64,000 nucleotides of DNA from Hemerocallis citrina (GCA_017893485.1 CM030368.1:176820504-176884503), one strand, 5' to 3'. Shown: positions 44,838 to 58,438, numbered from the stretch's first letter. Made by a program: numbers and translations. The notes: generated from the letters alone by a model not told the origin.

Positions 44838-46560
44838 GTACGTGGGTTAAGTAACAGTCCCACATAGAAAAAAGTAAAGAGATGGTTGGATGGTTAAATT
44901 AGTTTAAACTCTAGACTAATAAGAGATTTTCCTTTTGGGTCATGCAGAGCTTTACAACAAATTTACCTAATATTTATCTCAATTAGTGGGTCAAAGATGG
45001 TTGGACCCCTATTTCATTTATCAATAAAGGTAGGTACTAACTTTGGAAGGATGCAAAGGAGGGGTCTATTTCTACTTTCAAGTCTACAACATGTGGTTCT
45101 TTGAGTACAGTAAGAATTGTGATGGTTCTTCGGCCTAGTATTTCAAAGTCCATTATTCCTAAAGCATCTAGTTCGACGCAACTAAAACCACTGAAGCGAG
45201 ATCGCAACGTTCCAATACCGTCTAGAGGTGGAGGTTGCCTAAAGGTTGGTGGAGTTAGTACGGAGGATGGCGTCTCTGTGTCAACACCTACTAGGGTATG
45301 TCCTTGAGGAGGCATACACTATAGAAATAACAGGTCGATGTAAATTTGACGAGCAGATGAAATCACTGAATCGTATTGTTTACAAAATGATCAAGAGAAG
45401 AGTCTAGAAGGTAAAAATCACATAAGGCGGGAAGCACTTCAAATGCAAGGCAACGTAGAGATTGTTAGGTTTATGTCTCACATTTGAGGTAACAATTCTT
45501 GAAGGAAAAAGTATATCTAAAGCTTAGAAAAATAATGTTCAAAGCAGGGGTAAGTGAATCCAATATTTAGTTTGCATTCCCGAGAATGATGAGAAGTAAT
45601 TAAATATTGGAGAACTATGAAGAAGTCCTAGTTTGGCATTTAAATTTTGGTTTTTGCTTGGGGTTATACATGAAGTTGTCTGGAGATAAACATGAAATTG
45701 AGATATACATAAACATATAATTATGGAGATTTAAACCTAGATATCCTAGACTTCTATAAACAATTACTGTGTACTCCACTGAGAGAATAGTACTTCATCT
45801 TAGAGTTTTCAATTTTTTATTGTAAACAGCCAAGTATCTTCTACTAAGGCTTGAGAGGTATATAGTTTCTTGGTGAAAGTTTGTAACTCTTGTATTGCCT
45901 CTAGTTGAATAATATCTCAGTTATTTCTTCCCCAGATTAGGTTCGCTGAACCGGGACAAATTGTATGCTTTTGTGTTCGGTGTGGTCAACATTTTCTTGG
46001 TTGTTCGTTGTAATCGGTTGTCACCTTTCGTTCTAACTTCCGATCGGCCGAAATTTCCTAACAAGTGGTATCAGATCTCATGGTGAACATTCTTTGGTTG
46101 TGTGAGATGTTAAAATCGAACTATCGCGTCAAGTCAATTGGTGACAGAAGGTTTTTCAAGTCGATAAGGGGTTGCGGGAAGGCATGGACATGTTGCATCC
46201 ATAAGGTGATTGATGGAAAGTACAGATGTCGAGTCAACAAGTAGGCAGTGACATATTCTTGCCGTGTGAATAAGGTGATTGGTGGAAGTCAAAGGGGACG
46301 AGTCAAGATGGCAGAGGAGAAAGTCGACTCAAAAACATTGGCGGAAGTACACAGAATACAATCTCAATAGAGTACAGGACTGTCAACATTCTCTATGGTG
46401 TAAGTTCTTATTCGAGCCAAGGTGTGGATTGTTGGGGTTATGGGCCGAATAAAAGTCTCACATGGAAAAAATTAAAGAGATGAAGTAAGGGATTTTCACT
46501 TTGGGTCATATAGGGCTTAATTTACCAAATATTCATTTTGACTTTGGGTACAACCAAACC
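44838..46560 (+). mobile_element. Copia-type element without coding region
   Basis: The 5' LTR runs from about 44838 to 46063, ending TTTCCTAACA. A tRNA-Met-type primer site, TGGTATCAGATCTCA, is at 46066. A 366 bp internal part without genes follows, then a purine-rich stretch (CAAGGTGTGGAT) and the start of a 3' LTR (TGTTGGGGTTATGGGCC at 46430). The blocks CACATAGAAAAAAGTAAAGAGATGG (44857) and CACATGGAAAAAATTAAAGAGATG (46456) match between LTRs. The 3' LTR is truncated near 46560. The 45040-45310 part of the long LTR has a 92-codon frame of unknown meaning. Confidence 0.6.
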
Positions 46561-47547
46561 AGCCTGATTAAACGCTAGGTGAATCAAAACAATTTTCCGT
46601 TGCCTAATCAGCTACTCTTGATCTTATCATGTCAGTTCATTCAAGGGTCTGTGTCCAATTCCCCGTCCCATGTCAACCTTGCTTAGGGTTAGTTCTACAG
46701 TTGGTGATCTCCTATATGAGTTATTATTTACCTGTATTGAGAAATCTCAGAGTATCTGACATCGGCAGAAACATGATGAAGCATGACGAAGATCAAGAGA
46801 CTTACTCGGAAATAATGGTTATGCAGCATGAAGAACGGAGTTGGATACCTTTACTCAGATTGAGAACCTAGCACACATGTTTCCTCGCAATAATTGAACT
46901 GCTGCTGTAGGCCACGTTCAATGTTGCAAAATACAGTACAAAACAAAGTTCACCACCCAAGAACGGCCATCAACATAAAAACAACCATAGCCTTTTGCTG
47001 TGTTGGGAAATAAATTTCTCATGTGAAAGAAGCCGTGTGTCGATCCTGATGCCTGATGCAAATGCCAAGACACACATCAACATTTCAATAACTGGACTAC
47101 AAAACCCAAGTACCTTGAAGCAAAACTGAACATTGATGAATGCAATAGCCTGAAGACTCATTTCCAACAGAAACTCAGATTAAGCAGATTATGCACCAGT
47201 ATCCCAAATAAAACACTCCTGAATTCATCCAAAATTTGAAGGGATTTATTCCATGAACAATTTGAAGGGATTTATTCCATGAACAAGTCTTCCAAAATAG
47301 CTAGAATTGAATGATGAAAATCCAACACAAACTTTAAATATAGATTCCCACAAAAGGAATCTATCGTCTATCCATAGCATGGACAACAAAAAAAAGATAT
47401 CAACGGAAACAGCATACACCACTCACATATATCAATTGCACGAAGGTAATAAACAAAAATAAGTACGGCAGGAGAAGAGGAATCCCTCAACACAGCCTGG
47501 TCTTTGTCTAGTCTATGAACTATGAGGGTTTCTTTACAAGAACAACC
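46561..47547. other. Gap and 3' flank of the zinc-finger gene
   Basis: No gene on either strand. On the - strand this is downstream of the RanBP2 gene. TTTATT (AATAAA on the - strand) at about 47237 and 47263 lies in two direct copies of AATTTGAAGGGATTTATTCC. These are candidate poly(A) signals, giving a 3' UTR of about 280-310 bases. Confidence 0.5.
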
Positions 47548-50500
47548 TCAATATAAATCACCGTTGTTGTTCCTTGCAGGAGCAATGCCTCGTCGGTCAC
47601 CCCTACCTCGACTAACGAAGGAGGAATCATCCCCACGTCGTTGGAAACCCCGTCCACGACCACCAAGGCCTGATGTGTCATTAGCACGCCCCCTGTTTAT
47701 GTATGAAACATCATCATCATCATAGTGCCTCCGAACATCACGACCTCGTCCCATAAAAGAATCCTTTAATGGTCTGCCTCCCATAGGTAGTGGTGACCTG
47801 CTCCTTTCTCGCACCCACCGCTCACGAAGCGGTGGCGATGGAGGACGTCGTTCATATCCATACCCTCTTCTTCTCTCAGTGATAAACCCATCATCATTCC
47901 TTCTAGTATCCCACTCCTCATCGACCGGTAAATACCCAAACTTGCCCCTTCCGCTGTAGTCTTCATCCTCGTAATCCCGATCCCGATCCCTATTCCTTCG
48001 CATGTGATCCTGCTGAAATCTTCCTCCTCTTCCTCCTCCGCCGCGATGCCTTCTAGAAGGTGAGCCAGTTGGAAAGTCTCTAGGGCCTTCAGCAGCCCAA
48101 CCACGTGGAGGAGAGGATCTGAACCCAATGAAATTCCTTCTTACAATTCGCTCAGTAGGGGGAGCGATGGCTGTGCCTGAAGGAGACCCACGTGGGGGAG
48201 AGGCAAAGTAGCCTCCCCTCCGCGGGCTGCGAATAGGGCCAGGGCGCCCTGGTGCAGAGCGAGGCTGGTCACAGTTGTTGCAATGTGTTCTTCGTGCGAA
48301 ATTCAGATTCCCGCAACTGCAAATTCGATGAGAAAAATAGATCATAGAAAACTGAAAGCATAATCATGACTGAATGAAGAAAAGAATGCCTTTTAACAAA
48401 CCTTAACATAAGGTTTATAAGAGGGGAAAAAATAAACTGGGATGTTTAATTAATTATATACTTGTAGCCAACTGATGATTGTCTGCATGAGAGTGAGTGT
48501 GAGAAGAGTGGGGGGGGCAAAAACTTCAGAAATAATGAACATACCGGGGGTTCCCACAAATCCAGTCACCTTCCCTAGGTGATAAATTTGGATCATTTCT
48601 GTGAACATATTCTCCATCAAATGGTGAGGACTCACGCCTATCCACATCATAGCCTCTGACAAATGACCTGGATCCCCTTCCAAATCCATTCTGTGGGGAA
48701 GTATCCCGGAATCTTCCACCTCTCCCTCCTCGAAATCCCCGGCCAGGGCGTGGAGCACCGATTGGACGATCAAAACCTCGGTCGTAATGACTATCATCCA
48801 TTCTAGGTCTGCGTGGAGGGGGAGAAATAGAACCTCCACGTAGCAGATACCCTGAAAACAAGACCAGTAATCAATAATATAATAGACAGAAGTAACAAGT
48901 AAGAAGCTGTTGGATGCCTAACATTCAAATAGGTGAGTAAACTGAAATGAGAACTACCTGCATAAAGAACTCTTCACCAAAGCAATAAAGACCAGTGGAA
49001 AGGAGGATCATCAAGTGTCATTTCAATGCTTTATAACAAATCCGCATTTATGTAACCAAAACTCAAGTACGAGACAACTATCAATGTAATACCTAAGCAA
49101 TCTAATCTCGACCTCATACAATGTGCAACTTACGACTATGACACAAAGATACAATGTCAACAAAATGTCGCCCACCATAACCTCAAAAGATCAGCAATTC
49201 ATGTTGGTCCCTTTCTGGTAAACAGGAAATTGGACGAAGTTTCTGAAGTCAATGCCAACCACCATGAACCAAAAACCAAGTTAATCCTTAACAAGAACTC
49301 AAAAGCAAACCTGCCGCTGAGATCACTAACAACGAGTTCCCAGTGAGATATGGCAACTGAAAATACATCCTTTCCAAGTTTTACACTCACCTCCAGTCCT
49401 CCAACGATATTATATTACTGAGACGAGATGACTACACTCAATACTAAATAATGTGTTTTTTCCAATATTTTGCAAGCATCAAGGATCCACCCAATCTTAA
49501 GCAGACTACTTTTAAGTGAAATTATCTGAAGTAAAAATGATCTCAACCCTCTAAAAGACAGAATGCATTTGTAACCTTTTACCACGCGCATAAAGCATAT
49601 CTCCAAACAAGTATAAACAAAAACCTGAACCTTAATTTTGTATATACAACAACAGAACATACTCCATTGAGTTGTTTGTTGAACAAATGAATGGCATCCA
49701 TTTAGTTAAGAACCATTAGGCCACCTAAAAAATGATAGTGCTCAACATAATTCGGTAGCAAACAAATGCATTCCAATCAAAATCTATCTTTATCCAGTTG
49801 TGGAAGGATATGAACTCTTATTATGCACATCAAGCCATTAACAGAGCTAAATATCTTTGCCAACTATGTGAGACTTCTTCGATGCAAAATTCCTTGAATA
49901 AGCCCTCAAAATGTTTTTACCCATGTCACAGAAACATCCTTCGGAGTCGTGCCACATCACTTGTACAACTCTTGAGACTAGTAGCCATCCATCCCTTTTG
50001 CAGTCACTATCTTCCACTTATCCATTTTCTAATCCATGTATCAACTTAATAGATGTTCTGTGCTGCTGCATCTGTTAAGCAAGTATACGTATTATCACTG
50101 TTATCTGCTCTTGGTCACAAACGCTCGGACGACGCTAGCTCGCTAGCTTGATCATCAAATACTAGCATAGGCTTACATATTAGTAAACATGAAAAGGGTA
50201 CCATCATCCCTGACCATTTGAAAATTAATACCCGTGTAAAATAAATTATATTCCCACAAATGAGGCCCAGAAAGACAGAAAATCAAGATCCATATAATCA
50301 TCTTGTACAGCCAGTTAAGTTTATACCATAAAGGGTACACTGAGTTCCTATAGAACAAATACACCTAGAATTTGCACGAAAAATCAATCCTGAAAAAAGA
50401 TTTTAAATGCCATATGTCAAAACTTCCGTCCATTCATTTTAGATGCCATATGTCAAATATCTTGGTCCTTTCATTTTAAATGCCACATATCAAAGCTCCT

Positions 50501-52212
50501 GCACTATAAAGATAGGAAAGCCTGGGTCATCATAAATATCCAATCTAATTTTTGAACCTTTTGGTTGGATACAGCTCAAGCAGAATACCCAAATAATACA
50601 TTTTATCTTAAAAAAACTGAGTCTTCCAAGGTAATATATATCCACCACAATTTCCATCCAAAATACCCTCATTTATTTACTAGTTGATGCCCATGACAAT
50701 TTCAAACTGCAACCAACCAACACTTGAACCCATACTAAAATTTTGCGTTCCATACCCATGATCTTGCAGTCAAGCCAGGGAACTTGGAAACTGAAAGAGT
50801 ACAATAGCAGAATTATTCCCAACATGACATGTAGAGATTGAAGTACTATGCCATTAGAGTGAACATGTAACAGACTAAATTAACTAAACAAGTATCTCTC
50901 ATGCAAACAATTAGAGGTTAGAGGAACATGGCAGGCGTGTTAAATTATGGATGGAAAATATTATGATTATCAGGCTAGCATTTCCGAGTCGTGACATTAA
51001 TATATTACGACATGGACAAAGTTTTGAAGGGCTGCAAGCATGAATAACCAAAACATAAGAACAATATAAAGAAACATATGTAATTTATAATACGCCTTTT
51101 GAGCACAGTGTAAACATAATTTATAATTAATTAAATTAAATTAAAGAATACATAACCATACAAGAAAAAGATGGGAAAATGAAGCACTCCATCAAGCCAA
51201 GGAGAACCTGCATGAGATGAGAGTACGAGACATGCCACATATATAAACAAATGTTAAGAGCAAACTGCACAGATCTTGTACATCGTAAAAGACCCACTAA
51301 AGCCACTCTTGGTTCACCATCCACGGTAAAAGAATTTGGAGATAACAGGTTATAGAGTAAGGAATGAGAAAAGCCTCTCTTGGTTTACAATCCATGGTAA
51401 GAATTTGAGGATAACAGGTTATAGGGTAAGGGATGGAAAGCGTATACTTAAAGATCATAATATATGGGTACATAGAAAGCTAGAAATTAACATCATAGGT
51501 TAGCCTGAAAAACAAACCAAGACCAGAACCAAAAAGAGAGGCTTTTTCAGTACTGGATAGTTTACCATACTCACATAAGCAAAGCTGCAAAGTACAAAAA
51601 TTCGAAGATTCATGGTCCCTGTTTCTTCGTACTTGGGGAGCTAAAGCTTAATCTTTAGAAAAGTATTATAACAATTCTATCAGAGCATCTCAGCGGGTGA
51701 AGATATAGCTATTTATGTCATACTGAAGCAGACAGGCATTCCATGCAAGATAGCTTTTTATTTTTTAATGAAGCAGAGAACATTTTATGCAAGATTCATG
51801 AAGAAAAATAATTTAAAGAAACTCTGATCAATCATTCAATTTTTTAAAAAGAACTCCGTTGCAATTTGCAACTACCAATCTAACTGCATAGTGCATAGTG
51901 CATACAGCATAACACTGTAGTAACTGACGCATAAAGGAAGGAGGGTGTATTATCATGGGCACTGGGCAGACTAAAAACGAAAAACAACGTATCTCCTTAA
52001 GATAGTTAAATGTGAACCCCTCGGCCCTAAGATTAATCTAGAGGCAAGGATTTAAATATATATACCATCTAGTAATGCAAACAAAAAGGGTACAACTATT
52101 TTTGGAGAAATTAATTTCCCTCCTATGGGAAGTTTGGAGGGTAGTTGGTTCCTTCTAACAGAAAGACCACACAATGTTTACGTCACCAACCTAGTTACCA
52201 AAGAATATATAA

Positions 52213-52251
<39 letters not shown>

Positions 52252-55200
52252 TTCTCATGAGCTAGTTCAACTAGAGTATAAAATTTGTGGCTGCAACAGG
52301 AAATTGACGACACAATTCAGTGCTCATTTTAGGTAGACTATATACTATATAGAGAACTTAACTAAAGCATCATAAGCAGTGATGTAACTGTAAAGGACAT
52401 AATCCAACTGACAGAAAAGTGGCCTTTTAACCGTGCCAGAGAGATATTTGAACATGATTAAAGCAGCAAGCTATATTTAGCAGTTAAAAGCACCAGTCAC
52501 ATTACCCCTCTTCCTCATCCAATTCCTGCTCTTTCTTTAATACAATAGCAGCACTAACAGCAACTAACATGCTGTGGCAGATTACCTTCTCTGTCAAAGC
52601 GGCTTTTTCCCCCCAAATTATGCTAATAATGCTATTTTAGTGTTATTCCTTATTCACTAATTTTTACTACTATACAACGAACCAAGATACGATACTCGCA
52701 ATGTTTTAAATATTAGATATCGTTATCATATCGGAAGGCAAATTTCATATCGGATACCGGGTAACAGTGATATATCGGCTATATTTAAAAAAAAAAATTG
52801 GGTTAACATATCGGATGAAAATATACATCCTATATGCGATTTAGATGACATTTACACATTATATATTACAAAAACAAAGACACTGCATGCAAGTAATAAT
52901 AGTTATAATAAAAACATATAATTGCCAGCATGCAATATTTACATAAAAGAACGATAGCTACATACTAAAGATTTCAGGATAAAACGAGGAAACTTTTGAA
53001 AGAAAATTTGACAATTTTGAAAAGTCTCCATGTTCACTCCATAGAAGCAATATGCTCGTCCTACTTTAAAACATGTTCTAATTTATTATTTACTAAATAT
53101 GGGGATGCTTATTGTTCTCTTTGTATATACACTCATAGTAGTAATTATCCTAATATAAAAAAGACATAGTGAACATAACATCAAATTTGTAATTTTGTGC
53201 AGAACGAGCAAGAGATTTGAATGAATTTGATGTGTTTTTTATCCTATCTCCAACATAATTAGTTTTAATGTCTCTCATCTTTCTTTAATGTACAATTACA
53301 AACCCAACACTGTCCATTATAATTTGAAATTAAGAGTGAATCTCTTCTTTACAAGTTCAGTCAATAAAAATCCCTAGGTCCACATCTCTTCTTTGTGTGC
53401 GCAATAAATAAAAACAAGAGTGATGGTGTGGTGAATTTTAGGGAGGAAGCAACAATGTGAGAGAATTTTAGGTTTTTAGCCGATTTGTTCACCTCTTCTC
53501 TCCTTTAAAGTATGGTTAGGGTCCTTAGGGACCAATTGGGTTTTAGTTTGAACCTAACCCAAAGGTCTACGTATTTTTCCTTTTATAACACGCGATGTTG
53601 AATCGATTGGATATATCAAAACGATAATATTTGGAACAATAATGTTTTCCTGTCAAAACTATTATAACAGCCGGTATAACGGCTCCAAACTATTATAACG
53701 GCCAGTATAACAGCTTTAACGGGTGATATTTAAAGCACTGGACATACTTGTTATTATACAATGTAATGGTGATGATACCGAGAGTGGATAATTATAAAGG
53801 GCAATCACCTCTTCATTACAACAATAGACAAGCACGGAATTGTTGCACCACAGTAGAGAACTCATAGAGTAATAACAGAATGGTGAGAGTAGTTACATAA
53901 TGAAGAATTTTGATCAGGATGGAAAAATGTGATGACAATTAGATGTTTTTGTTATATTTTAGAGCAGTAAAGGACTAGGGTTTTACTCCGCTTTTCTTTA
54001 TTTGCAGGATTTGGTAATGTAGTCTGTTTTAAAGGCCATTTAGCATGGACACTTCAATCATGGACCTGTTCCATTGTCATACACATGTTGAACAACCCAT
54101 ACTTTACTGACACTTGTTAGACACTTCTCTAAGATTTTTTTTATCACACAAACCAACTATTTTCAAACACCTTTCATTCTTTAAAATATATTCAAACAGT
54201 TTAATGGCCATTTAGCATGGACACTTCAATCATAGACCTGTTGCATTGCCAGACACATGTCGAATAATTGCGATGTAGAAAGCACCAATTCAAATGCAAT
54301 GGATTCAAAATGATGTTACTGCACCCATACTTTATTGACACTTATTACACTTTTCGAAGATTTTTTTTATCACATAAACCCAACTATTTTCAAACAATTT
54401 CATTCTTTAAAACAAAAACAATTTTTCACATTTCTTATATCATTAATCCTTATTACAATTTTGTAAATTATATGGACTTGGGAAGTTATTCCCTTTTTAA
54501 GGGGCTATGGATCTCTTTTTATATTATGTAACTAAAAACAACATTTGTTAGAAATCATTTGAGTTAAACTTTTTGCATATATGTGCTATATGAAATCATG
54601 TTATGTTATGGTCATGAGCCTTTGTCCTTAATTCATTTGCAGTCCCACGCACCCGTACCAATGCCTGATCTATACCTGCATCCATGCTTCCCAGTTCTCA
54701 ATTATTTCTCATTTTAACTTTCCATTGAGTAACCCAAGGTAATTCCTAATTTAAATATGGAGTATCTCAAAAATAATCCACAGTAGTCACGTCCAAGTAT
54801 CATCCAATTGAATACCCAATAAAAACTTCCTCAAATTAGACAAAATGTTCATATAAATTTCTAACAACCAATAGTAGAACAGTTAGTTCCCTTCGCCAAT
54901 TACCCGAATCTTTTTTCAAACTTGTCACATAACAAAGCCTATGTCTTTTCCAGTACCCAGTTCCTAATTCAAAGTTATTTCTCATATTCACCTTGCCTTT
55001 GCAACCTCAAGTGATTACAAATTTACATTTAGAGTATATTCGAAGTCCTCTCCAATTAATCATGTCCCCAACTGAATACTACCCAATAAAAATTCCTCAC
55101 CTTTTTATATTAACAACAAAAATTAAGTGAACTTCTATTTTCTAACAATCAGTAGTAGGAGAGTCAAGTTCCCTTACATTTAATGGTCCACATTCAAACA

Positions 55201-55957
55201 AATATTCCATAGACCTTTTGCTCCCATAGTTGACCTCAATTTGACATTAGAAGTAACAAGGCTTATGTCTTTCCTGTACCATCTTCCTAATTCAAAGTTA
55301 TTTCACATCTTCACTTTACCATAGCAACCTCAAGTGATTACCACTTTACATTTAGAGAATCTTCCAAGTTATATCCAACTAGTAATTTACATGTGCGATG
55401 CACATCTTAATAAATATATATTTTTTAAAGTAAAAATTCCGACGTAGTCTGGCGTAAGTTGATTAATTTACAAACGACAACTCAACTCTCTCAATATAAT
55501 AGTTATAGTTACTAGTAACTTACACGTGTGATGCACTTCTTAATAAATATATATTTTTTAGAGTAAAAATTCTGACATAGTCTGGCCTCGAACATGGGAC
55601 CTCTTTTATATTAGTTATGCAAGGAAAATGCACGTAAGTTGGTAGATTTACAAAAGTTATGCAAGGAAAATGCACGTAAGTTGGTAGATTTACAAACGAC
55701 AACACCAACTCTCCCATTACAATAGTTATAGATGAATCATGTCCTCAATTGAATACCCAACAAAACTTCCAACTTTTTATATAAAATGTTATATAAAAGA
55801 ATGTTAGAACTTTTTTTTTATAATGACATGATGGATGGACAATTAAATTTCAAATGACTTTTTTTACATATTTAAACTAATATAGACGTGTAGATCAGTT
55901 CGGATCATCGATACGAAGGCTAAAAGGCCGAGTGCGCACAGAGGCTAGTGCACTATG

Positions 55958-56043
<86 letters not shown>

Positions 56044-58438
56044 GGCCCTTTCGTTGTGCACTACCCTCCGTGTGAACTTTTTACACTGAGTGCGCATGGA
56101 AGATCCGAACCGTTGACATTGATCTACACGTCTAAATTAGTCTAAATATGTAAAATCAAGTCATTTGGAATTCATTTGCCGATCCATTGAAGTGTTACAA
56201 AATTGTATGGCTGAACATCGTTTGTTTTTATACTCACTTGATAGATGTGCAAATGAATTCCAAATGACTTGATTTTACATATTTAGACTAATTTAGACGT
56301 GTAGAGCAATGTCAACGGTTCGGATCATCCATGTGCACTCCGTATAAAAAGTTCACACGGAGTGCACACGGAGGGTAGTGCACAACGGAAGGGCTCTCTC
56401 TCTCTCTCTATATTATATATATATGGGTAAAAGGGATATGAGCAACTTGCTCATTTAGTAAAGAGCAATTGATTATGTGACATGCAAGTGATACATTGGA
56501 CAACTAACCCTTTAAGAATTTTCCAATCACATGTATGCCACATCATCAATTGTTTATTTACTAAATAAGCAAGTTGCTCATACCCCTTTTCCCCTATATA
56601 TATATATATAAAACAAGGCCGATGATCCTTTTTTATTTATAAAAGCCTAAAAGCATGTGTACTGGTGTCCACATTATAAGAAGGTCACAAGGATTGCTCG
56701 AGTGATAATGGGGTTAATATTTCTGACATATAACATAAGATTATTCTTCATAAATGAGACTTTTTTGTATGCATATTTGGTGCTATCTTAAGAATATTAA
56801 AATTGTAAAATAGTGATTCTCATTTCTCTTTCTCAGGATGTGCATCACTATTTTGATTATAGTGCATATTTTTGTCAAAAACTATATTACCTATTTAATA
56901 TTATTATAAATACTCATTTCCAAAGAGGTTAAATACTAACAATAAATCATAATTTTGTCACCACCTAAATATATCTTAATATTCTGCACAATGATACAAC
57001 TAATTAACTTAGTTTCCATATATATGGGAAATTGGCTCACCAAGTAAATTAGGAAATTCCATTCGATACAGTTTTGGCCTGTATGATCAATGAACAATAA
57101 TACCAAAGCAAATGATCTGCCAATAACCTCTTTGTTCAAACAACCCTCAAATTTAACCAAAGCAACTCCTGGCAATTAGATGCACCACCACATGAAATTT
57201 GGTCTGTATAATCAATGAACAATAATACCAAAGCAAATGATCTGCCAATAACCTCTTTGTTCAAACAACCCTCAAATTTAACCAAAGCAACTCTTGGCAA
57301 TTAGATGCACCATCACATGAAATTTAGTGCACATCTTATCAATATATAACATACTATAAAAGATCAATTGTCCAACAGTCTAACGACAAAACCCGATAAC
57401 TTCTCCAGCATGAAAGAGTACATATAAAAAAAGTATGGCACTTAAACTCAAATCTACAAGCTACAACACACAACTCAAAATGAATCAAGATACAACTTTC
57501 ACAAATAATGACGAAGCTATACTCAAAGCAACAAACACCAAATCCTGCTGTTCTTTATGAACCGTCAGAAACACGTCAAATCCTACTGCTTTTACTTAAA
57601 AGAGTCCAAACCATCGTACTAAGAAAAAAGTAGAAAAGTAATTCTAGTACAATAACATCGTCGTAAAAGGGATACAATCAATAACAAAATAGCATCCCAA
57701 ACAAATCAAATGATTAACCTAAACCCCTTCGACACCTCAAGCATAGAAAATTCACAATTTCCCCCCACAAATATCGAACCAAAAAAAAAAAAAAAAAATC
57801 ATTTTACCAAACTCTAATTCCTAATTCATGCCTTTCGCAGTTCAGGTGCTTTTCATGATTAACTAAACCCCTCCGAAACCCGGACCAAAAACATCACACT
57901 TCCATCCACATGTACCAAACTCTCATTCATTCCTAATTCGTGTATTTCGCAATTCAGACAATAATCTAAATCTGCACATAAAAAATCTTTTATAGAGAAA
58001 CATATAGTGCTCAAAACGTAGGGTTTTACCTGGACTTCCGCGAAACCGCTGCGACCGATCCTGATTAAACACCGGAGGCGATCCGCCACCGCCACGCTGG
58101 CGATAAGGAGGAGAATCGCGACGAGCATAACCACCAGCACCACTGGGCGATTCCCGGCGCCGTCGGAAGGCCGGAGAATCAGCGCCGCCGCCGCCGCCGC
58201 GTTGGCGATTGAGAGGCGACGAATCACGGCGGTAAGACCTCGGAGTCGGGGAGTCAAAATCAACGGCGGCGGCGGTGGTGGGGGCGGAGGGGCGGACGAC
58301 CATGCTGCTGAGGTTCGGGGCTGAGCGGGGCGGCGGAGTTAGTGGAGGTGGAGACGGTTCCGGTGGTGGAGGGTCCTGATCTCGTTCGCGAGGTCGCATG
58401 TTTTGTTTTTGGTTTGAGATGATGAGACAGGGATCCAA
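47548..58438 (-). CDS. RanBP2-type zinc-finger, RGG-rich RNA-binding protein
   Basis: Three exons with exact phase and GT-AG borders are seen: 58438-58030, 48851-48545 and 48316-47548, giving about 494 residues. The ATG at 58438 is the first in frame; a second at 58399 (MRPRERDQD) would give 481. The N-terminal part is Pro/Arg-rich with RRDSSPLNRQR and RRDSPPYRQRGGGG repeats. The middle has RGFRGGRGGRFRD (RGG type). A single RanBP2 zinc finger follows: W-x-C-x4-C-x3-N-x6-C-x2-C in [20 protein letters not shown]. The intron falls between Arg-encoding bases inside this finger. The C-terminal half is rich in RGG, RS/RD and acidic patches (RDRDRDYEDEDYSGRG; YDDDDVSYINRGR). This finger type binds single-stranded RNA, so a nuclear role in RNA processing or FUS/TAF15-like complexes is inferred. 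The first intron is 9178 bp and holds many transposon pieces. Confidence 0.92.
48852..54033 (-). other. Intron 1 of the zinc-finger gene, left part
   Basis: AT-rich intron DNA without credible ORFs. It holds three short direct copies of a TTTTA(A/G)ATGCCA(T/C)AT(G/A)TCAAA motif (50401-50500), a duplicated 70-75 bp block (TTGG(A/-)GATAACAGGTTATAG at 51336 and 51407), and (AT)n at 52216-52248. Confidence 0.6.
52700..53738. mobile_element. Possible hAT-like element in intron 1
   Basis: The left end CAATGTTTTAAATAT and the right end read inward CAGTGCTTTAAATAT are inverted. Subterminal parts are rich in ATATCGG/CCGATAT (52715-52790) and in TATAACGGC(C/T) (53660-53730). I could not confirm a target-site duplication. 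No transposase is seen. Confidence 0.5.
54034..54410. repeat. Direct duplication in intron 1
   Basis: Two copies start GGCCATTTAGCATGGACACT (54034 and 54206, 172 bp apart). The second copy carries an extra stretch of about 55 bp in the middle. Confidence 0.8.
55379..55732 (-). mobile_element. Two reversed Helitron-like elements in tandem
   Basis: On the - strand each ends ...GTAA(A/G)TTACTAG with a GTGCATC(G/A)CAC hairpin-like motif before it (+ strand CTAG at 55379 and 55512). The right element begins TCTATAACTATTGTAATGGG on the - strand at 55732. It lies between T and A on the + strand complement, that is A|TC...CTAG|T. Inside it a 41 bp block (AGTTATGCAAGGAAAATGCA) is repeated in tandem. 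The left copy lacks a clean start. The starts resemble that of the element at 38697. Confidence 0.6.
55826..56424. mobile_element. Foldback MITE with about 145 bp arms, plus partial second copy
   Basis: Arms at about 56042-56193 and 56253-56395 are near-perfect reverse complements (CGTTGTGCACTACCCTCCGT; GATTTTACATATTTAGACTA). They lie around a short loop region and continue outwards into (GA)n/(CT)n and (TA)n. A further partial, diverged arm lies at 55826-55945 (ACATATTTAAACTAATATAGAC). No coding sequence. Confidence 0.85.
56424..56603. mobile_element. MITE, about 170 bp, inverted ends
   Basis: The left end GGGTAAAAGGGATATGAGCA and the right end read inward GGGGAAAAGGGGTATGAGCA pair over about 45 bases, continuing through ACTTGCT(C/T)ATTTAGTAAA. 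TA-rich flanks hide any target duplication. Confidence 0.8.
57074..57325. repeat. 125 bp tandem duplication in intron 1
   Basis: Two nearly identical copies are anchored by ATCAATGAACAATAATACC at 57086 and 57211. Confidence 0.9.

Noticed and set aside
47766..48839. Additional - strand ORFs of 120-130 codons in the zinc-finger exons
   Set aside because: They are alternate frames of the RGG-coding exons and break the zinc finger.
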